Source: Candidatus Saccharimonadota bacterium
Lineage (GTDB): Bacteria > Patescibacteriota > Saccharimonadia > Saccharimonadales > Saccharimonadaceae
Length of the DNA stretch: 64,000 nt
Direction: 5' to 3'
Assembly: GCA_017431105.1 (NCBI GenBank)
Contig: JAFRLS010000034.1
Span: 1 to 64,000, forward strand
Made by a program: the position numbers and the translations under genes. The stretch's first letter is position 1; each line of letters begins with the position of its first letter. The notes below the pieces were generated by a model. That model did not search any database. It saw only the letters and a program-made list of their open reading frames with translations, and was not told the DNA's origin. Below are positions 1 to 10,021 of the stretch, piece by piece.

Positions 1-28
1 AGCCAGGATCAAACTCTCCATTAAAGTT
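1..28 (-). rRNA. rrs: 16S ribosomal RNA, 5' end only
   Basis: The reverse complement reads GGAGAGTTTGATCCTGGCT, the universally conserved start of bacterial 16S rRNA (the 27F primer site). The rest of the gene lies outside the window, to the left. The exact mature 5' end near position 28 is inferred from the usual 7-9 nt ahead of this motif. Confidence 0.95.
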
Positions 29-142
29 TGAACTCATAGTTCATAAAATAAAACTGACGATGATTAATTGCACAACTAAATTGTTAAAATATTTCTAAAG
101 ACTACTAAAATAACAAAGTTCTCGCAGCTTTAGACTGTTATC

Positions 143-171
143 ATCTTATCAAAAGCGGTGTTTTTTGTCAA
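143..171 (-). promoter_or_regulatory. rRNA operon promoter
   Basis: On the minus strand a perfect -35 TTGACA (166-171), a 17-nt spacer and a -10 TAAGAT (143-148) direct transcription leftward into the 16S gene. The expected start is near 136, leaving a leader of about 110 nt that would hold the antitermination and 5' processing sequences. Confidence 0.85.
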
Positions 172-214
172 GAGTTTTTTTGGGAAATTTTCTCAAATGC
201 GCCTTTGCAATAAA

Positions 215-1282
215 CTAATGAGATCTTTCCTCGGGCAAAAACCACCAAAAGATAAATATATCGCTTAAAAAGATGACAAAAATTGGGCACCAAATAGGTT
301 CTTTGTTTCTTTTAGATGAGCTGGCTGACTTCGTAAAGCTGCCGGTATTAGGATGATTGGGTATTGTATTGGAGGTTTTGTCTGCTAGCTGAGTAGCTAG
401 AGCATTGTTATCTTCTGTAGGGGTGGGGGCTGTTTCAGGATTGTCTATAGTTTCGTCTGAACCGCCCTCGATATCTTCGTTGTTTTCCCCGGTATTGTCG
501 CCTATTGCTCCGCCGTAGCCTTCTTCAGTAGAATAGGGGTTATAGACTGGAGAGTCGGAGCCTGGCCAAAACGGGAGAAAACTGAAATTGCCTGTCCCAT
601 CAAAGACCATTCGGCACTCCATTCCCTCTTCGAAAAAAGGCGACTCGATACAGCTACCGTAATCGTGCATCCCCGATACACTGGTATTTTCACCCTCCAT
701 AGTGAAGAAGATGTAATGTGGTGAATTTAGTAATGCTTCTGCGTGATCAATCTGGAGCTCTACTTCTTGATTTGGAGTAAACCATCCGTAACCATTGGTA
801 CTAGCATTACCGGAGAAAAGAAAATACATTTCCATATCATAATGGCTATGTTTAGCATAATAATTATTGAATATCACTGGTTGAGACGAAAACCAGGCGA
901 TAAAAATCTCGTCTAGTATTGCCGGCTCCGTCTCACCCATTCTGCGCATCATCGGGTTCTCGTCATGAAAGAGCACCTTTATAGTGGAGTTGCTAGGATT
1001 AATAGAGGTCACCAGGAGAAGCATGTTATTAAAACTATTAAGGACGCTGTATTTTCCTCCTCGCGCTAGAAGCTCAAAATGACGATTTTTCTCGCATTCG
1101 AGATCTTCATCACAGAGAGAGTCCCTTTCCATGATGTCCTCTTCTCTCAGTTCAATCAGCTCTGGTATGGTCCAGAATTTTTTATTGTTGCCCTCTGGTG
1201 TTTCCGCAAAAGTTGGCATACTGATACTTAGACTGCTAATTATGGTTAATACTAATAGGGGTAGAAAAATTTTTCTCTCCAT
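215..1282 (-). CDS. Secreted, C-terminally anchored surface protein
   Basis: The 355-residue product starts with a signal peptide (basic MERK, hydrophobic core, cleavage likely after TFA|E near residue 26). The middle is an unrecognised extracellular region with several cysteines. A Glu/Asp/Thr-rich low-complexity stalk (about 255-310) is followed by HPNTGSFTKSASSSKR, a hydrophobic segment and a short tail. That end resembles a sortase-type sorting signal, but with P-N-T-G instead of LPXTG; the same layout recurs in the protein at 42247-43272. A ribosome binding site (AAAGGAG) precedes the ATG, and a promoter lies at 1307-1335. The gene is separate from the gyrBA operon upstream. Function beyond surface display is unknown. 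Confidence 0.75.
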   Translation of the reverse strand: MERKIFLPLLVLTIISSLSISMPTFAETPEGNNKKFWTIPELIELREEDIMERDSLCDEDLECEKNRHFELLARGGKYSVLNSFNNMLLLVTSINPSNSTIKVLFHDENPMMRRMGETEPAILDEIFIAWFSSQPVIFNNYYAKHSHYDMEMYFLFSGNASTNGYGWFTPNQEVELQIDHAEALLNSPHYIFFTMEGENTSVSGMHDYGSCIESPFFEEGMECRMVFDGTGNFSFLPFWPGSDSPVYNPYSTEEGYGGAIGDNTGENNEDIEGGSDETIDNPETAPTPTEDNNALATQLADKTSNTIPNHPNTGSFTKSASSSKRNKEPIWCPIFVIFLSDIFIFWWFLPEERSH

Positions 1283-1306
1283 ATACTCCTTTGATTATTT
1301 TGCCGG

Positions 1307-1335
1307 AGTGTATGGATAAAGGTGGGAAAATGCAA
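1307..1335 (-). promoter_or_regulatory. Promoter of the surface protein gene at 215-1282
   Basis: Minus-strand -35 TTGCAT (1330-1335), 17-nt spacer, -10 TACACT (1307-1312). It sits between the gyrA stop and the surface-protein start, so that gene can be expressed independently of gyrBA. Confidence 0.55.
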
Positions 1336-1366
1336 CCCCCCATCTAGAATTCTATTCCGTCTAGGC

Positions 1367-3853
1367 TTAATTCTTCGTATCTTGGCCTTCCGCAGAGTCT
1401 TCTTCTGGCAAGACAATGCCAATAGAGGCTACGGTGTCACCTTCGCCCATCTTCATGATGCGAACGCCTTGGGTAGCGCGGCCAAGAGTTGGAATTTCTT
1501 TCATGGCTACGCGGATAGCTTGGCCCTTGGTAGACATCATGATTACCTCTTTAGCGAGTGGATCTAGCGTATGAACGGCGACAATTGGACCGGTTTTATC
1601 GGTTACCGCAGCAACTTTAATACCCACGCCGCCACGTTTATGGGGCGGGAAGTTGGAAACAAGGGTAGCTTTGCCATAGCCGTTGGCCGAAACAGCGATG
1701 AGCTTTTGGCCCGGGTCAGTAATAACATCCATACCGACAATTTCATCTTTTGGACGAAGCCTCATGCCACGAACGCCCATGGCGGAGCGGCCCATAGCGC
1801 GGACTTCTTTTTCGTTGAATCTAGTGGCTTGGCCAGCAGAGGTAGAAATTACGATGTCGTTTTCGCCGGTGGTCTCTTTAACCCACCTAAGCTCGTCATT
1901 ATTATCTAATTTGATAGCTATGAGACCATTGCTGCGTACATTGAAGAAATCCTTGATGGCAGATTTTTTGATAGTTCCCTTTTTGGTGGCCATAAAGAGG
2001 TATCCGTCAGCACCAGCATCACCCTGCTTGATGATGGCGGTGATTTTTTCTTCTGGATGCATATTGAGGAGATTGACAGCGGCAGTACCTTTAGCAGCAA
2101 GTGAAGCCTGTGGAACCTCGTAGGCCTTCATGCGGAAGAGACGGCCCTGGTTAGTAAAGAATAAGAGATAATCGTGCGAATTAGCGGTGAGAATCTGGGC
2201 AATAACGTCTTCCTCTTTGGTGGTCATGCCCCTTTTACCCTTACCGCCGCGGTTTTGACGACGGAAATCAGCTTGCGGAACACGTTTCATGTAATTTTCG
2301 GTAGTAAGAAGGATAACACTTTCTTCCTCTGGAATTAGCTCCTCTTCAGAGAATTTGCCAACCTCGTGATTAATAATCTTGGAACGGCGTGGATCGTCGT
2401 ATTTCTCTTTGATGGCAAGGAGCTCTTCCTTAACCACGCGGAGAACCTCTTTTTCGTCTGCAAGGATAGCCCCGAGTTTCTTAATTAACTCGTGGAGCTG
2501 TTTCAACTCTTCCTCAATCTTGTCACGCTCTAACCCCTGAAGACGGCGAAGTTGCATCTGTAAGATAGCGTTGGCCTGGATTTCAGAGAGACCGAACCTC
2601 TTCATGAGTTGTTTGTCCGCATCATCATAAGAGGCGCGGATAACTTTGATGACCTCGTCGATATTATCAAGTGCAATCTTTAAGCCCTCTAAGATGTGGG
2701 CGCGCTCTTTTGCTTTTCTTAAATCGAACTCAGTACGGCGACGAATCACTTTTTGGCGGTGTTTGATAAATTCAGCTAAGATCTCTTTAAGACCAAGGAT
2801 ACGGGGCTGAATGCCATCTACGAGAGCCAACATATTGTAATGGAAGGCGGTCTGGAGAGGGGTGAGCTTGTAGAGCTGGTTTAAAATCTTCTTCGGAAAA
2901 GCGTCTTTTTTAAGCTCTACCACCACGCGAACCTTGCCACGAGCGGACTCATCTCTGGCATCAGCAATGTGATCAAGTTTTTTAGACAAAACAAGGTCGC
3001 GAACTTTTTCGATGAAGTCCTCTTTGCTCATGCCGTAAGGCACCTCTGTGATTACGATGTTGTATCTACCATTCTTGCGCTCTTCGATGTTGGCAACAGC
3101 GCGAATCACGACTGAACCCTTACCGGTAGCGTAGGCTTGTTTCATCGGTGCACCACCGTAAACTTCGGCGCCAGTTGGGAAATCCGGACCTTTAACGTAT
3201 TTCATGAGGCCTTCGAGAGTAATCTCTGGGTCGTCAATCTGGGCGACGGTAGCATCAACAAGCTCACCAAGATTGTGTGGTGGAATATTAGTGGCCATGC
3301 CGACGGCGATACCCATCTGTCCGTTTAAGAGAATATTCGGTACGGCTGATGGCAAAACAGATGGTTCTTTTTCGGTGCCATCAAAGTTGTCGCGGAAATC
3401 TACAGTTTCCTTCTCGATATCAGCAAGTAGTTCAGCGCCGACCTTATCGAGACGAGCCTCGGTGTAACGTGAGGCGGCTGGTTCATCGCCATCCATAGAA
3501 CCGAAGTTACCCTGACCTTCCACTAGGGTGTAGCGCATTTTCCACGGCTGAGCTAGATTAACCATTGCATCATAAATAGAAGAGTCACCGTGTGGATGAT
3601 ACTTACCCATAACCTCGCCGACGATACGAGCAGATTTGACGGTGGCGTGAGGAGCTTTCCAGCCGTTTTTGTTCATAGCATATAAGATACGGCGATTGAC
3701 TGGCTTCAAACCGTCACGAACGTCTGGCAAGGCACGGTCGACGATAACAGAGAGCGAATAGCGAAGGAAGTAGTCCTCCATGGTATTTTCGACAGTGCGG
3801 AGTTCAATACCGGTTTCTGGTACGTTGTTAATCTTGTCGTTGTTTTCTTCCAT
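1367..3853 (-). CDS. gyrA: DNA gyrase subunit A
   Basis: The 828-residue protein is the breakage-reunion subunit of gyrase, which introduces negative supercoils together with GyrB. The winged-helix/tower region is at the N terminus, with the catalytic tyrosine in [10 protein letters not shown] (Tyr130). The quinolone-determining region reads [11 protein letters not shown] with Ser91 and Asp95, the sensitive-type residues. The C-terminal wrapping domain has a GyrA box QNRGGKG near residue 535, which separates it from ParC; the usual second residue of the box is R or K. It begins 9 bases after the gyrB stop, so the two form an operon read from the promoter at 5880-5908. Confidence 0.97.
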   Translation of the reverse strand: MEENNDKINNVPETGIELRTVENTMEDYFLRYSLSVIVDRALPDVRDGLKPVNRRILYAMNKNGWKAPHATVKSARIVGEVMGKYHPHGDSSIYDAMVNLAQPWKMRYTLVEGQGNFGSMDGDEPAASRYTEARLDKVGAELLADIEKETVDFRDNFDGTEKEPSVLPSAVPNILLNGQMGIAVGMATNIPPHNLGELVDATVAQIDDPEITLEGLMKYVKGPDFPTGAEVYGGAPMKQAYATGKGSVVIRAVANIEERKNGRYNIVITEVPYGMSKEDFIEKVRDLVLSKKLDHIADARDESARGKVRVVVELKKDAFPKKILNQLYKLTPLQTAFHYNMLALVDGIQPRILGLKEILAEFIKHRQKVIRRRTEFDLRKAKERAHILEGLKIALDNIDEVIKVIRASYDDADKQLMKRFGLSEIQANAILQMQLRRLQGLERDKIEEELKQLHELIKKLGAILADEKEVLRVVKEELLAIKEKYDDPRRSKIINHEVGKFSEEELIPEEESVILLTTENYMKRVPQADFRRQNRGGKGKRGMTTKEEDVIAQILTANSHDYLLFFTNQGRLFRMKAYEVPQASLAAKGTAAVNLLNMHPEEKITAIIKQGDAGADGYLFMATKKGTIKKSAIKDFFNVRSNGLIAIKLDNNDELRWVKETTGENDIVISTSAGQATRFNEKEVRAMGRSAMGVRGMRLRPKDEIVGMDVITDPGQKLIAVSANGYGKATLVSNFPPHKRGGVGIKVAAVTDKTGPIVAVHTLDPLAKEVIMMSTKGQAIRVAMKEIPTLGRATQGVRIMKMGEGDTVASIGIVLPEEDSAEGQDTKN

Positions 3854-3862
3854 ATCTCCTCC

Positions 3863-5848
3863 TTAGAAATCCAAATCATCAAGATCAACAGATGCTGCTC
3901 TTGCCTGAATAAAGTTTTTACGAAGTTCGGCTTGGTCACCCATGAGCTTAGAGAAAATAGCGTCGGCCTTTTCGGCATCTTCTATGTTTACTCTAACCAA
4001 AATACGATTCTCTGGGTTCATGGTTGTTTCCCAGAGTTGGGCAGCATCCATTTCGCCAAGACCTTTGAAGCGTTGTTGAGCGGTGTAACCAGCCTGCTTA
4101 AAGCGTTCGGCGGTCTCATCAACTTTGACACCTTCGGCTTTTCTCTCCTCTATTTTCTTAGTAAGAGTTTCCTCCAAAGCTTGTTCATCGTAAATATAAT
4201 CAATTTTGCGGCCATTGCCAGTGCCTTTTATGAGGCCAAAGAGTGGTGGTTTGGCCAAATAGACGTGCCCAGCCTTGATTACATCTGGCATATAGCGGAA
4301 GAAGAAAGTAAGCAACAGTGTGGAAATGTGTGAGCCGTCGACATCGGCATCAGTCATGAAAACAATCTTATGATATCTTAAGCCATCGATATTAAATTGA
4401 TCGCCAATACCTACGCCTAGACCCTTGATAAGAGAGACTAGCTCGGCATTAGCAAGCATCTTGTCGAGACGAGCGCGCTCAGTATTCAGCACTTTACCAC
4501 GAAGAGGCAAAATGGCCTGAATACGTGAATCACGACCTTCTTTAGCAGAACCGGCAGCAGAATTACCCTCTACGATGAATAATTCGCATTCTTCAGCGTT
4601 CCTAGAGGAACAATCGGCTAGTTTAGATGGGAGGTTAAGCCCCTCAAAAGCGCCCTTTCTGATAACGTTGTCACGAGCGGCTCGAGCAGCTTTGCGAGCC
4701 CTGGCGGCCAGAGTAGCTTTACCAACGATTTTCTTAGCGATAGCAGGGTTTTCTTCGAGATAATAACCGAAGTATTCGGTCATAACCTTATCGACGTAGC
4801 CACGGACCTCTGGGTTACCTAATTTATTCTTGGTCTGGCCTTCAAACTGTGGATCTGGGAGCTTCACTAAAATAACTGCGGTGAGACCCTCTTTGATATC
4901 ATCTCCAGTGAGATTATCCTCTTTTTCTTTAAGGAGGCCATTCTTACGGGCATAATCATTAATAGTACGGTTTAAACCAGTACGAAAACCAACTACGTGC
5001 ATGCCACCATCAGGGGTAAGAACGTTATTGGCGAAAGGTTTCATGATTTCAGCAAAAGTATCGTTATATTGGAGGGCGATTTCGACGCCAGTATCACCAA
5101 CCTGCTTCTCAACATAGAATATATCGTCCGATAAAAGCTCTTTGCCGTTGTTTAGGCGCTTAACATAGCTCTTGATGCCACCTTCAAAGTAAAAGGCCTC
5201 GTGGGCGCCTGTACGTTCGTCTGAAACGGTAATTAGGATGCCCTTGGTGAGGTAGGCTTGGTGGCGAGCGTAGCTAGAAATCCAGTCATAGTCGAAATCA
5301 GTAGTTTCTTTAAAAATGGCAGGGTCCGGATAGAACGTGATAGCTGTACCATGTTCACGGGGAGAACCACTAGTGACTTTGAGATCCATAGTGGGTTTAC
5401 CGGTATCAAACTCAATATGGTGAGTTTTGCCATCTCTGTAAACTTCGGCAATCATACGGGTAGACAAAGCGTTGACCACAGAGGAACCAACACCATGAAG
5501 GCCAGATGATACCTTGTAACCACCGTCGCCAAACTTACCGCCAGCGTGTAAGACAGTTAAAACAGTTTCTAGGGTGGATTTTTTTGTCTTAGGGTGGATG
5601 TCTACAGGGATACCGCGTCCGTTATCATCGACGCGCACGCCACCATCTTTTAATATAGTGATATCTATTCTGTTGGCGAAGCCAGCAATTGCTTCATCGA
5701 TAGAGTTGTCGGCAATCTCTTTAACTAGGTGATGTAGACCATCGTAACCCGTGGAGCCAATATACATACCTGGGCGAAGACGCACCGGCTCTAGCCCTTC
5801 AAGCACCCGAATTTCTGATGAATCATAAGCTTCCGCTTTTTCGGCCAT
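3863..5848 (-). CDS. gyrB: DNA gyrase subunit B
   Basis: This 661-residue ATPase subunit of gyrase has the GHKL ATP-binding motifs EIADNSIDEAI, DNGRGIP and GLHGVGSSVVNAL in the first 130 residues. A transducer domain follows, then the TOPRIM domain (catalytic Glu in FIVEGNSAAGSA near 425, metal-binding MTDADVDGSH near 500) and the C-terminal KGLGEMDA region. The TOPRIM start reads EGNSAAG where most GyrBs have EGDSAGG; the acidic catalytic residues are kept. An SD-like GAGG sits before the ATG, and a consensus promoter is upstream. No second type II topoisomerase is seen in the window. Confidence 0.97.
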   Translation of the reverse strand: MAEKAEAYDSSEIRVLEGLEPVRLRPGMYIGSTGYDGLHHLVKEIADNSIDEAIAGFANRIDITILKDGGVRVDDNGRGIPVDIHPKTKKSTLETVLTVLHAGGKFGDGGYKVSSGLHGVGSSVVNALSTRMIAEVYRDGKTHHIEFDTGKPTMDLKVTSGSPREHGTAITFYPDPAIFKETTDFDYDWISSYARHQAYLTKGILITVSDERTGAHEAFYFEGGIKSYVKRLNNGKELLSDDIFYVEKQVGDTGVEIALQYNDTFAEIMKPFANNVLTPDGGMHVVGFRTGLNRTINDYARKNGLLKEKEDNLTGDDIKEGLTAVILVKLPDPQFEGQTKNKLGNPEVRGYVDKVMTEYFGYYLEENPAIAKKIVGKATLAARARKAARAARDNVIRKGAFEGLNLPSKLADCSSRNAEECELFIVEGNSAAGSAKEGRDSRIQAILPLRGKVLNTERARLDKMLANAELVSLIKGLGVGIGDQFNIDGLRYHKIVFMTDADVDGSHISTLLLTFFFRYMPDVIKAGHVYLAKPPLFGLIKGTGNGRKIDYIYDEQALEETLTKKIEERKAEGVKVDETAERFKQAGYTAQQRFKGLGEMDAAQLWETTMNPENRILVRVNIEDAEKADAIFSKLMGDQAELRKNFIQARAASVDLDDLDF

Positions 5849-5879
5849 TTTTATACCTCATCTTAAATATTCTTTCTCT

Positions 5880-5908
5880 ATTATACACCTTAGAGAAAGA
5901 TTTTTCAA
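5880..5908 (-). promoter_or_regulatory. gyrB-gyrA promoter
   Basis: Minus-strand -35 TTGAAA (5903-5908), 17-nt spacer, -10 TATAAT (5880-5885). The leader to the gyrB ATG is about 25 nt and carries an SD-like GAGG. Confidence 0.75.
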
Positions 5909-5923
5909 GAGTAGATGGGTGTT

Positions 5924-8743
5924 TTAGCGTATTCTAAGAACGACTTCTCCTGAATCGTTTTGGGGCGGCGTTGATTGCTTTAAAACAGGGGCTTCCGGAG
6001 CTGATTTTGGCTCTGGCGCTAGGGCTGGCACTGAAACTGGTACTGGGGTCGGCTTTGGTTCCGGTGTGAGTGGTGGGGTAGGTTGCGGCGTGGGAGTTGG
6101 CTCTGGAGTAGCGGGTTGTGGCATAGGGGCTAGTTTCGGGGCAGGAGATTTCTTTTGTGCCATCCAGTCATCCAAAAAACCTTTCTTCTCATCATCTGGA
6201 GCACTGATTAGTGGTTCAGGCTCTGTATTTGCCGCTACTGCCTTAGAAGCACTTGGCGAAGGAAGTTCTTCAGCCAACGACTTAGTGGCGTTTTTCTCTT
6301 TATTGGCCGCGTTCCAACGCTCGTTTATTTCTTTTTCTACTTCGGCGCGAGTTTTGGCATACTTAGTAGCAGAGTAAGTTTTGAGGCTTACCATTAAATC
6401 GTCATTCGGCTCGCCCATAGGTGGTGGAAGGTTCATAGTAAACGGAGCCGATGGCATACCAAACATCATGACTTTGCAAACGGCAGCATGATTTGGTGTC
6501 TTAGTAAGATCTTCGGCAGTAAAAGTAGGAGTAAAGGCTTTTACCATGAGGTCGGCATCTGTAACGCCTACACGACCACAGATAATGGTACCGACGTTGC
6601 CAAGTAGTGCTTCCCTGATCTTGTCGGTAAGCTGAGTCATGAACTGGTTGGCAACAATAAGGTTGAGGCGATACTTGCGAGCTTCAGAAAGGATAGATTC
6701 AAAGCTATCAGTCGCAAAGTTTTGGAACTCATCGACGTAGAGACAGAAATCTTTACGCTGATCTTCGGGGATGTCTTGGCGACTCATGGCAGCTTGTTGG
6801 AACTTCATCACGAAGATCATACCGAGGAGATTAGCGTTGATATCGCCGAGTCGCCCCTTAGAGAGGTTTACGAGGAAGATTTTCTTATTATCCATGATCT
6901 CACGGATGTTGAATCCCGATTTTACCTGACCGAGGGTGTTTCTCATAATGGTATTAGAAATGAATGGGCCCCATTTAGACGCGAACCAGGTAATAACTTC
7001 GCCAGCGTCACTACTCTTTTGTGAGGCTGGGAATTCCTTGGTCCAATAGTCATAAACTGCTTTATCTGTAACGTATTTTAGTTTCGACTTAACAAATTCC
7101 GGATCAGTAAAACATTGTGGAATATCAATGAAAGTAGCGCCAGCTGGGTCCGACATTAAGAGAAGCGCGGCATTTCTAAACATGTGCTGTCCACGAGGGC
7201 CGAAGAAACCTTGGTTCTGAGGATCGAAAAGAGATTGAAGCATCGAGATCCCCTCTTGGACAATAAAGTCTTTTTGATCCTCGCTTGTACATTCAAACAT
7301 ATTCATGCCTACTGGGTGTTCGATGTCGGCTGGGTCAAAGTAAATAATGTCATCTATGCGTTCCTCTGGAACGCGCTTTAATAGCGCTTCTACGGCATCA
7401 CCATGTGGATCGATAAAGGCAAAGCCGCGTCCGTCACACATATCTTGGAATGCAATATTTTCAAGAAATACAGATTTACCCATACCCGTTTGGCCAATAA
7501 CGTACATGTGGCGACGGCGGTCATCGTCGTCTAGATAGATAGCTTTTTGAACACCACGAAACTCGTTGGTGCCTAGAAGTACACCCTCAGTCGCTAACTT
7601 GGCTGGGCCATCAACCTGTTTTGTGAGCTGACGTTCTACTTGAGAGTTCGGTATAGCGTTCTGCTCTGGGAGATGGAAAATTGAAGCTAGTTCAACACTG
7701 TTCAGGATATTCGAACTTAGTTTTATTGGGAAGAAACGGAAAGTATAATCGATAGTAAGTTTTTTGGGGTCTTTAAAGATGTTAACTTTAAATCCGTTAA
7801 GAGTCGGTGAATCAAACTGAGAGAAAGCCGACACAACACCACCAACAATTGCATCGGAACGTGCCTTGTTATCAGAGCTGGCTATTATTCTGATTAGGGT
7901 TTCAAAGCCTGGAAAACGCATCTTGTTAGTGATAGCGTTAATTTCGTCTTGATTGATGCTCGTCATAGTGGTGCTTTCAGACGGCTTTTCATGCTCGCTT
8001 GGAACTTCCCAAGGAGCTCTAATAACGTCTATGGCGAACTGGCCGATGGCGGCACCACCAGTTTTGGTTTTTTTGCCTTTTTGGATATCTTCAACATATT
8101 TTTTGGCTGGCAGAGACCAATTTTTTTGTGCAGGGCGGAATAAGATTTGTACAGCCGCACCCTCATCTTTACTCACATTAGACAACGCGTTAAGTATGGC
8201 CATCGAAGCATCTCGTTTAGTGTCTTCGTAGGTTGCCAATGGAAAATAGAATTCTTTGTTAAGGGTAAGTTCGGCGCCAGCCACGGTGTCCAACGAGCCA
8301 TTAGGGGCAAAGATGTTTTCTTCCCTTTTTTCTTCAATACGGGCCGTAGGATATGCCGATTGGATAGACTGCTTAACTGTTTCCGTAAGAACAGATGGAA
8401 CGATAGCATAATATCTGATAAAACCATCTTTAGCGATGATCTCGAATGAAAAATGGCGTTGGCCGTATAACCTAGTTTTAAAACCTTTAGTGATTGTGGA
8501 GGCGAGGATGGAGTACATAATCTGAGCTTTAGAGATGGCTTCATTAGCAATATCGCGTTTGTCTCTGCCACCACCTTCGATATCATCTGTAGTAGGCGGC
8601 AAATGAATCAATAGTGGCACCATCTTGAGGCCACGCTCGTATCTTTTAGCTTTTCTAAGCTTAGATACTCTAGCAGAAAAAATGATTGCAATAATAATCA
8701 TGATTGATGCGACGAAGATTATTGCTACCACCCAAGGTTCCAT
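5924..8743 (-). CDS. VirD4/TraG-like membrane-anchored ATPase
   Basis: The 939-residue protein has one N-terminal membrane helix (about residues 5-24). A long region follows, then a RecA-like motor with Walker A GQTGMGKS near 417-424 and Walker B FCLYVDEFQNF near 663-673, which also holds the sensor-like VANQF. The last 140 residues are a Pro/Glu-rich disordered tail. This arrangement matches the type IV secretion coupling ATPase family (VirD4/TraD/TraG), widespread in CPR bacteria. It may pump DNA or protein across the membrane or serve uptake; no relaxase or VirB-like channel gene is nearby. Its start overlaps the upstream stop by one base (TAATG), so translation is probably coupled. Confidence 0.8.
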   Translation of the reverse strand: MEPWVVAIIFVASIMIIIAIIFSARVSKLRKAKRYERGLKMVPLLIHLPPTTDDIEGGGRDKRDIANEAISKAQIMYSILASTITKGFKTRLYGQRHFSFEIIAKDGFIRYYAIVPSVLTETVKQSIQSAYPTARIEEKREENIFAPNGSLDTVAGAELTLNKEFYFPLATYEDTKRDASMAILNALSNVSKDEGAAVQILFRPAQKNWSLPAKKYVEDIQKGKKTKTGGAAIGQFAIDVIRAPWEVPSEHEKPSESTTMTSINQDEINAITNKMRFPGFETLIRIIASSDNKARSDAIVGGVVSAFSQFDSPTLNGFKVNIFKDPKKLTIDYTFRFFPIKLSSNILNSVELASIFHLPEQNAIPNSQVERQLTKQVDGPAKLATEGVLLGTNEFRGVQKAIYLDDDDRRRHMYVIGQTGMGKSVFLENIAFQDMCDGRGFAFIDPHGDAVEALLKRVPEERIDDIIYFDPADIEHPVGMNMFECTSEDQKDFIVQEGISMLQSLFDPQNQGFFGPRGQHMFRNAALLLMSDPAGATFIDIPQCFTDPEFVKSKLKYVTDKAVYDYWTKEFPASQKSSDAGEVITWFASKWGPFISNTIMRNTLGQVKSGFNIREIMDNKKIFLVNLSKGRLGDINANLLGMIFVMKFQQAAMSRQDIPEDQRKDFCLYVDEFQNFATDSFESILSEARKYRLNLIVANQFMTQLTDKIREALLGNVGTIICGRVGVTDADLMVKAFTPTFTAEDLTKTPNHAAVCKVMMFGMPSAPFTMNLPPPMGEPNDDLMVSLKTYSATKYAKTRAEVEKEINERWNAANKEKNATKSLAEELPSPSASKAVAANTEPEPLISAPDDEKKGFLDDWMAQKKSPAPKLAPMPQPATPEPTPTPQPTPPLTPEPKPTPVPVSVPALAPEPKSAPEAPVLKQSTPPQNDSGEVVLRIR

Positions 8744-9264
8744 TATGCTATTTTCCTGTTAAATGAGTTGTCGAGATTGCTTCCTAGTAAGCCAGGATTA
8801 TCCTCGGGGTTATTTTTATCGCCACGAACCAAGTAGTAAAAATCTGCCGTATTTTTATCTTTTTCCAATTTATCGATGGTCTTATACGTCTCTTGAAGTG
8901 CTTTCTTGTCAATTCGGTCGCCTCTAGTAAGAATAAGTTTTTCGTTGAATACTGGGGGATTTGCTGGGGCTGAATCGGTTGATAAAGCTTGCATGGTTGG
9001 TGGAAGATCGGCATCTATGGTTTCGCCTAATCCATTATTAGATTTTTGGCCAGAAAGAGTCTCGTTGGTAGTAGTGTCTGTTTGATTTGCTGTTAATTCT
9101 TGAGGCTGTTCGGTAGTTTCAGTGGACCAGGAAGCTGTTTGATTGCTTAAATCAAGGTTATTTTCTGCGCCAAAACTGTTTTTATCGGGCGAAATGCTAC
9201 CTGCTCCAGCAGTAAAGAAGGCCTGCTCTTGGCTTCCTTGTTGACCTTGATTTTTATAATCCAT
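8743..9264 (-). CDS. Hypothetical Gln/Thr-rich protein, first gene of ATPase operon
   Basis: The 173-residue protein has no signal peptide or membrane segment. The first 110 residues are low-complexity (Q, S, T, N, G). The C-terminal 60 residues look folded (about LTRGDRIDKKALQETYKTID onward) and contain charged helices. I do not recognise a family. The stop and the ATPase start share one base, which suggests it works with the ATPase, for example as a cytosolic partner. The start codon lies 6 nt from a TAGAAT -10 box, so the mRNA is probably leaderless. Confidence 0.6.
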   Translation of the reverse strand: MDYKNQGQQGSQEQAFFTAGAGSISPDKNSFGAENNLDLSNQTASWSTETTEQPQELTANQTDTTTNETLSGQKSNNGLGETIDADLPPTMQALSTDSAPANPPVFNEKLILTRGDRIDKKALQETYKTIDKLEKDKNTADFYYLVRGDKNNPEDNPGLLGSNLDNSFNRKIA

Positions 9265-9270
9265 ATGCTT

Positions 9271-9276
9271 ATTCTA
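9271..9276 (-). promoter_or_regulatory. Extended -10 box of leaderless promoter
   Basis: Minus-strand TGATAGAAT places the -10 hexamer at 9271-9276, six bases before the ATG at 9264. Transcription would start on the start codon itself. No convincing -35 is present; the TG extension may compensate. Confidence 0.45.
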
Positions 9277-9282
9277 TCATAG

Positions 9283-9636
9283 TCATGCGCGTTTTGCTAC
9301 TAAAAATTCCGCTAAAGTCAAGAATATAACAATGAGGCTGACCGTCCAAATATTGATCGCACCAAATGAACGCGCCATGAGTAACATGATAGGACCGAAT
9401 GAGATAACTGCTGAATACAGATAATCTTTACTCGTGAACATGTTCTTCTTGAATGCGAGTCGATAGAATACCCGTAGGGCGATGCTTAGAATGCCAAATA
9501 TGGAAATGTATAATGTTGTAAAAAATAATAAAACACCGAATGGTCCAATCTCCATCGGTGATGTAAAAAGCAAAATAAGTATTAAAGCTGCGAGTCCGAT
9601 AATACTTACATATAACATAATACGGTTATGCTTCAT
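9283..9636 (-). CDS. Four-helix integral membrane protein
   Basis: The 117-residue protein consists almost wholly of four predicted transmembrane helices (about 7-25, 32-54, 70-88 and 94-112) joined by short loops with basic residues. I recognise no family. It lies 18 bp upstream of the 173-residue gene and shares its direction, but that gene has its own -10 box. The ATG sits exactly where transcription from the -10 box at 9643-9648 should begin. Confidence 0.6.
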   Translation of the reverse strand: MKHNRIMLYVSIIGLAALILILLFTSPMEIGPFGVLLFFTTLYISIFGILSIALRVFYRLAFKKNMFTSKDYLYSAVISFGPIMLLMARSFGAINIWTVSLIVIFLTLAEFLVAKRA

Positions 9637-9642
9637 AACCTT

Positions 9643-9671
9643 ATTATATCATAACTGGTTTAGTCCCCCAA
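9643..9671 (-). promoter_or_regulatory. Leaderless promoter of membrane protein gene
   Basis: Minus-strand -35 TTGGGG (9666-9671), 17-nt spacer, extended -10 TGATATAAT (hexamer 9643-9648). Six bases separate the hexamer from the ATG at 9636. Confidence 0.55.
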
Positions 9672-10016
9672 GATTTTTATCCCCCATCTAGGGGAAAGGG
9701 GGGTTATCCGGTGCTAAAATCACAACTATTGACCGCAACCCCGTCCTCTCCTTTTTGACCGCTTCACACAAGGTGAAGCATTGATCCTTGCTGTCTTTTT
9801 CTTTCATTCTTGTTTATGTATTTGAGAAGGTGCTAATGAAAGATTTGACTGCGCGCTCGACGTTTTTGGCGGAGCTCTAGGTAATTCCTACTTTTGTAAT
9901 TTATGGCTAGAAATTACCTTTTCGCCCGCCAAATTTTATGGTTTGTTTCTGATTTTTGGTTTACCTTTTTTCATTTTTTCGCCTTTTTGATGTTTTTATT
10001 TTAGTCATCTCGACTG
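9672..10016 (-). ncRNA. Candidate structured RNA or leader transcript, unrecognised
   Basis: No convincing protein gene lies here. A promoter (10022-10050) would start a minus-strand transcript near 10015. Within it, a two-layer stem (TTTGGCGG/CCGCCAAA, 9865-9872 with 9926-9933, enclosing AGGTAATT/AATTACCT at 9879-9886 with 9912-9919) is perfectly paired. A 7-bp hairpin GCTTCAC/GTGAAGC follows near 9760-9780, and a C/G-run hairpin near 9680-9690. A very short frame with a good SD (12 codons, MKKGKPKIRNKP) precedes the main stem, so a leader-peptide role is possible. It does not match tmRNA, RNase P or SRP RNA signatures that I know. The 3' end is unknown. Confidence 0.35.
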
Positions 10017-10021
10017 CTTTC

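Noticed and set aside
3863-5848. ParE/ParC instead of GyrB/GyrA
   Set aside because: The partner has a near-consensus GyrA box (QNRGGKG), so this is gyrase.
9688-9807. 39-codon minus-strand frame MKEKDSKDQCFTLC...
   Set aside because: No SD, and it lies in a region better explained by RNA structure. Kept out as a gene.
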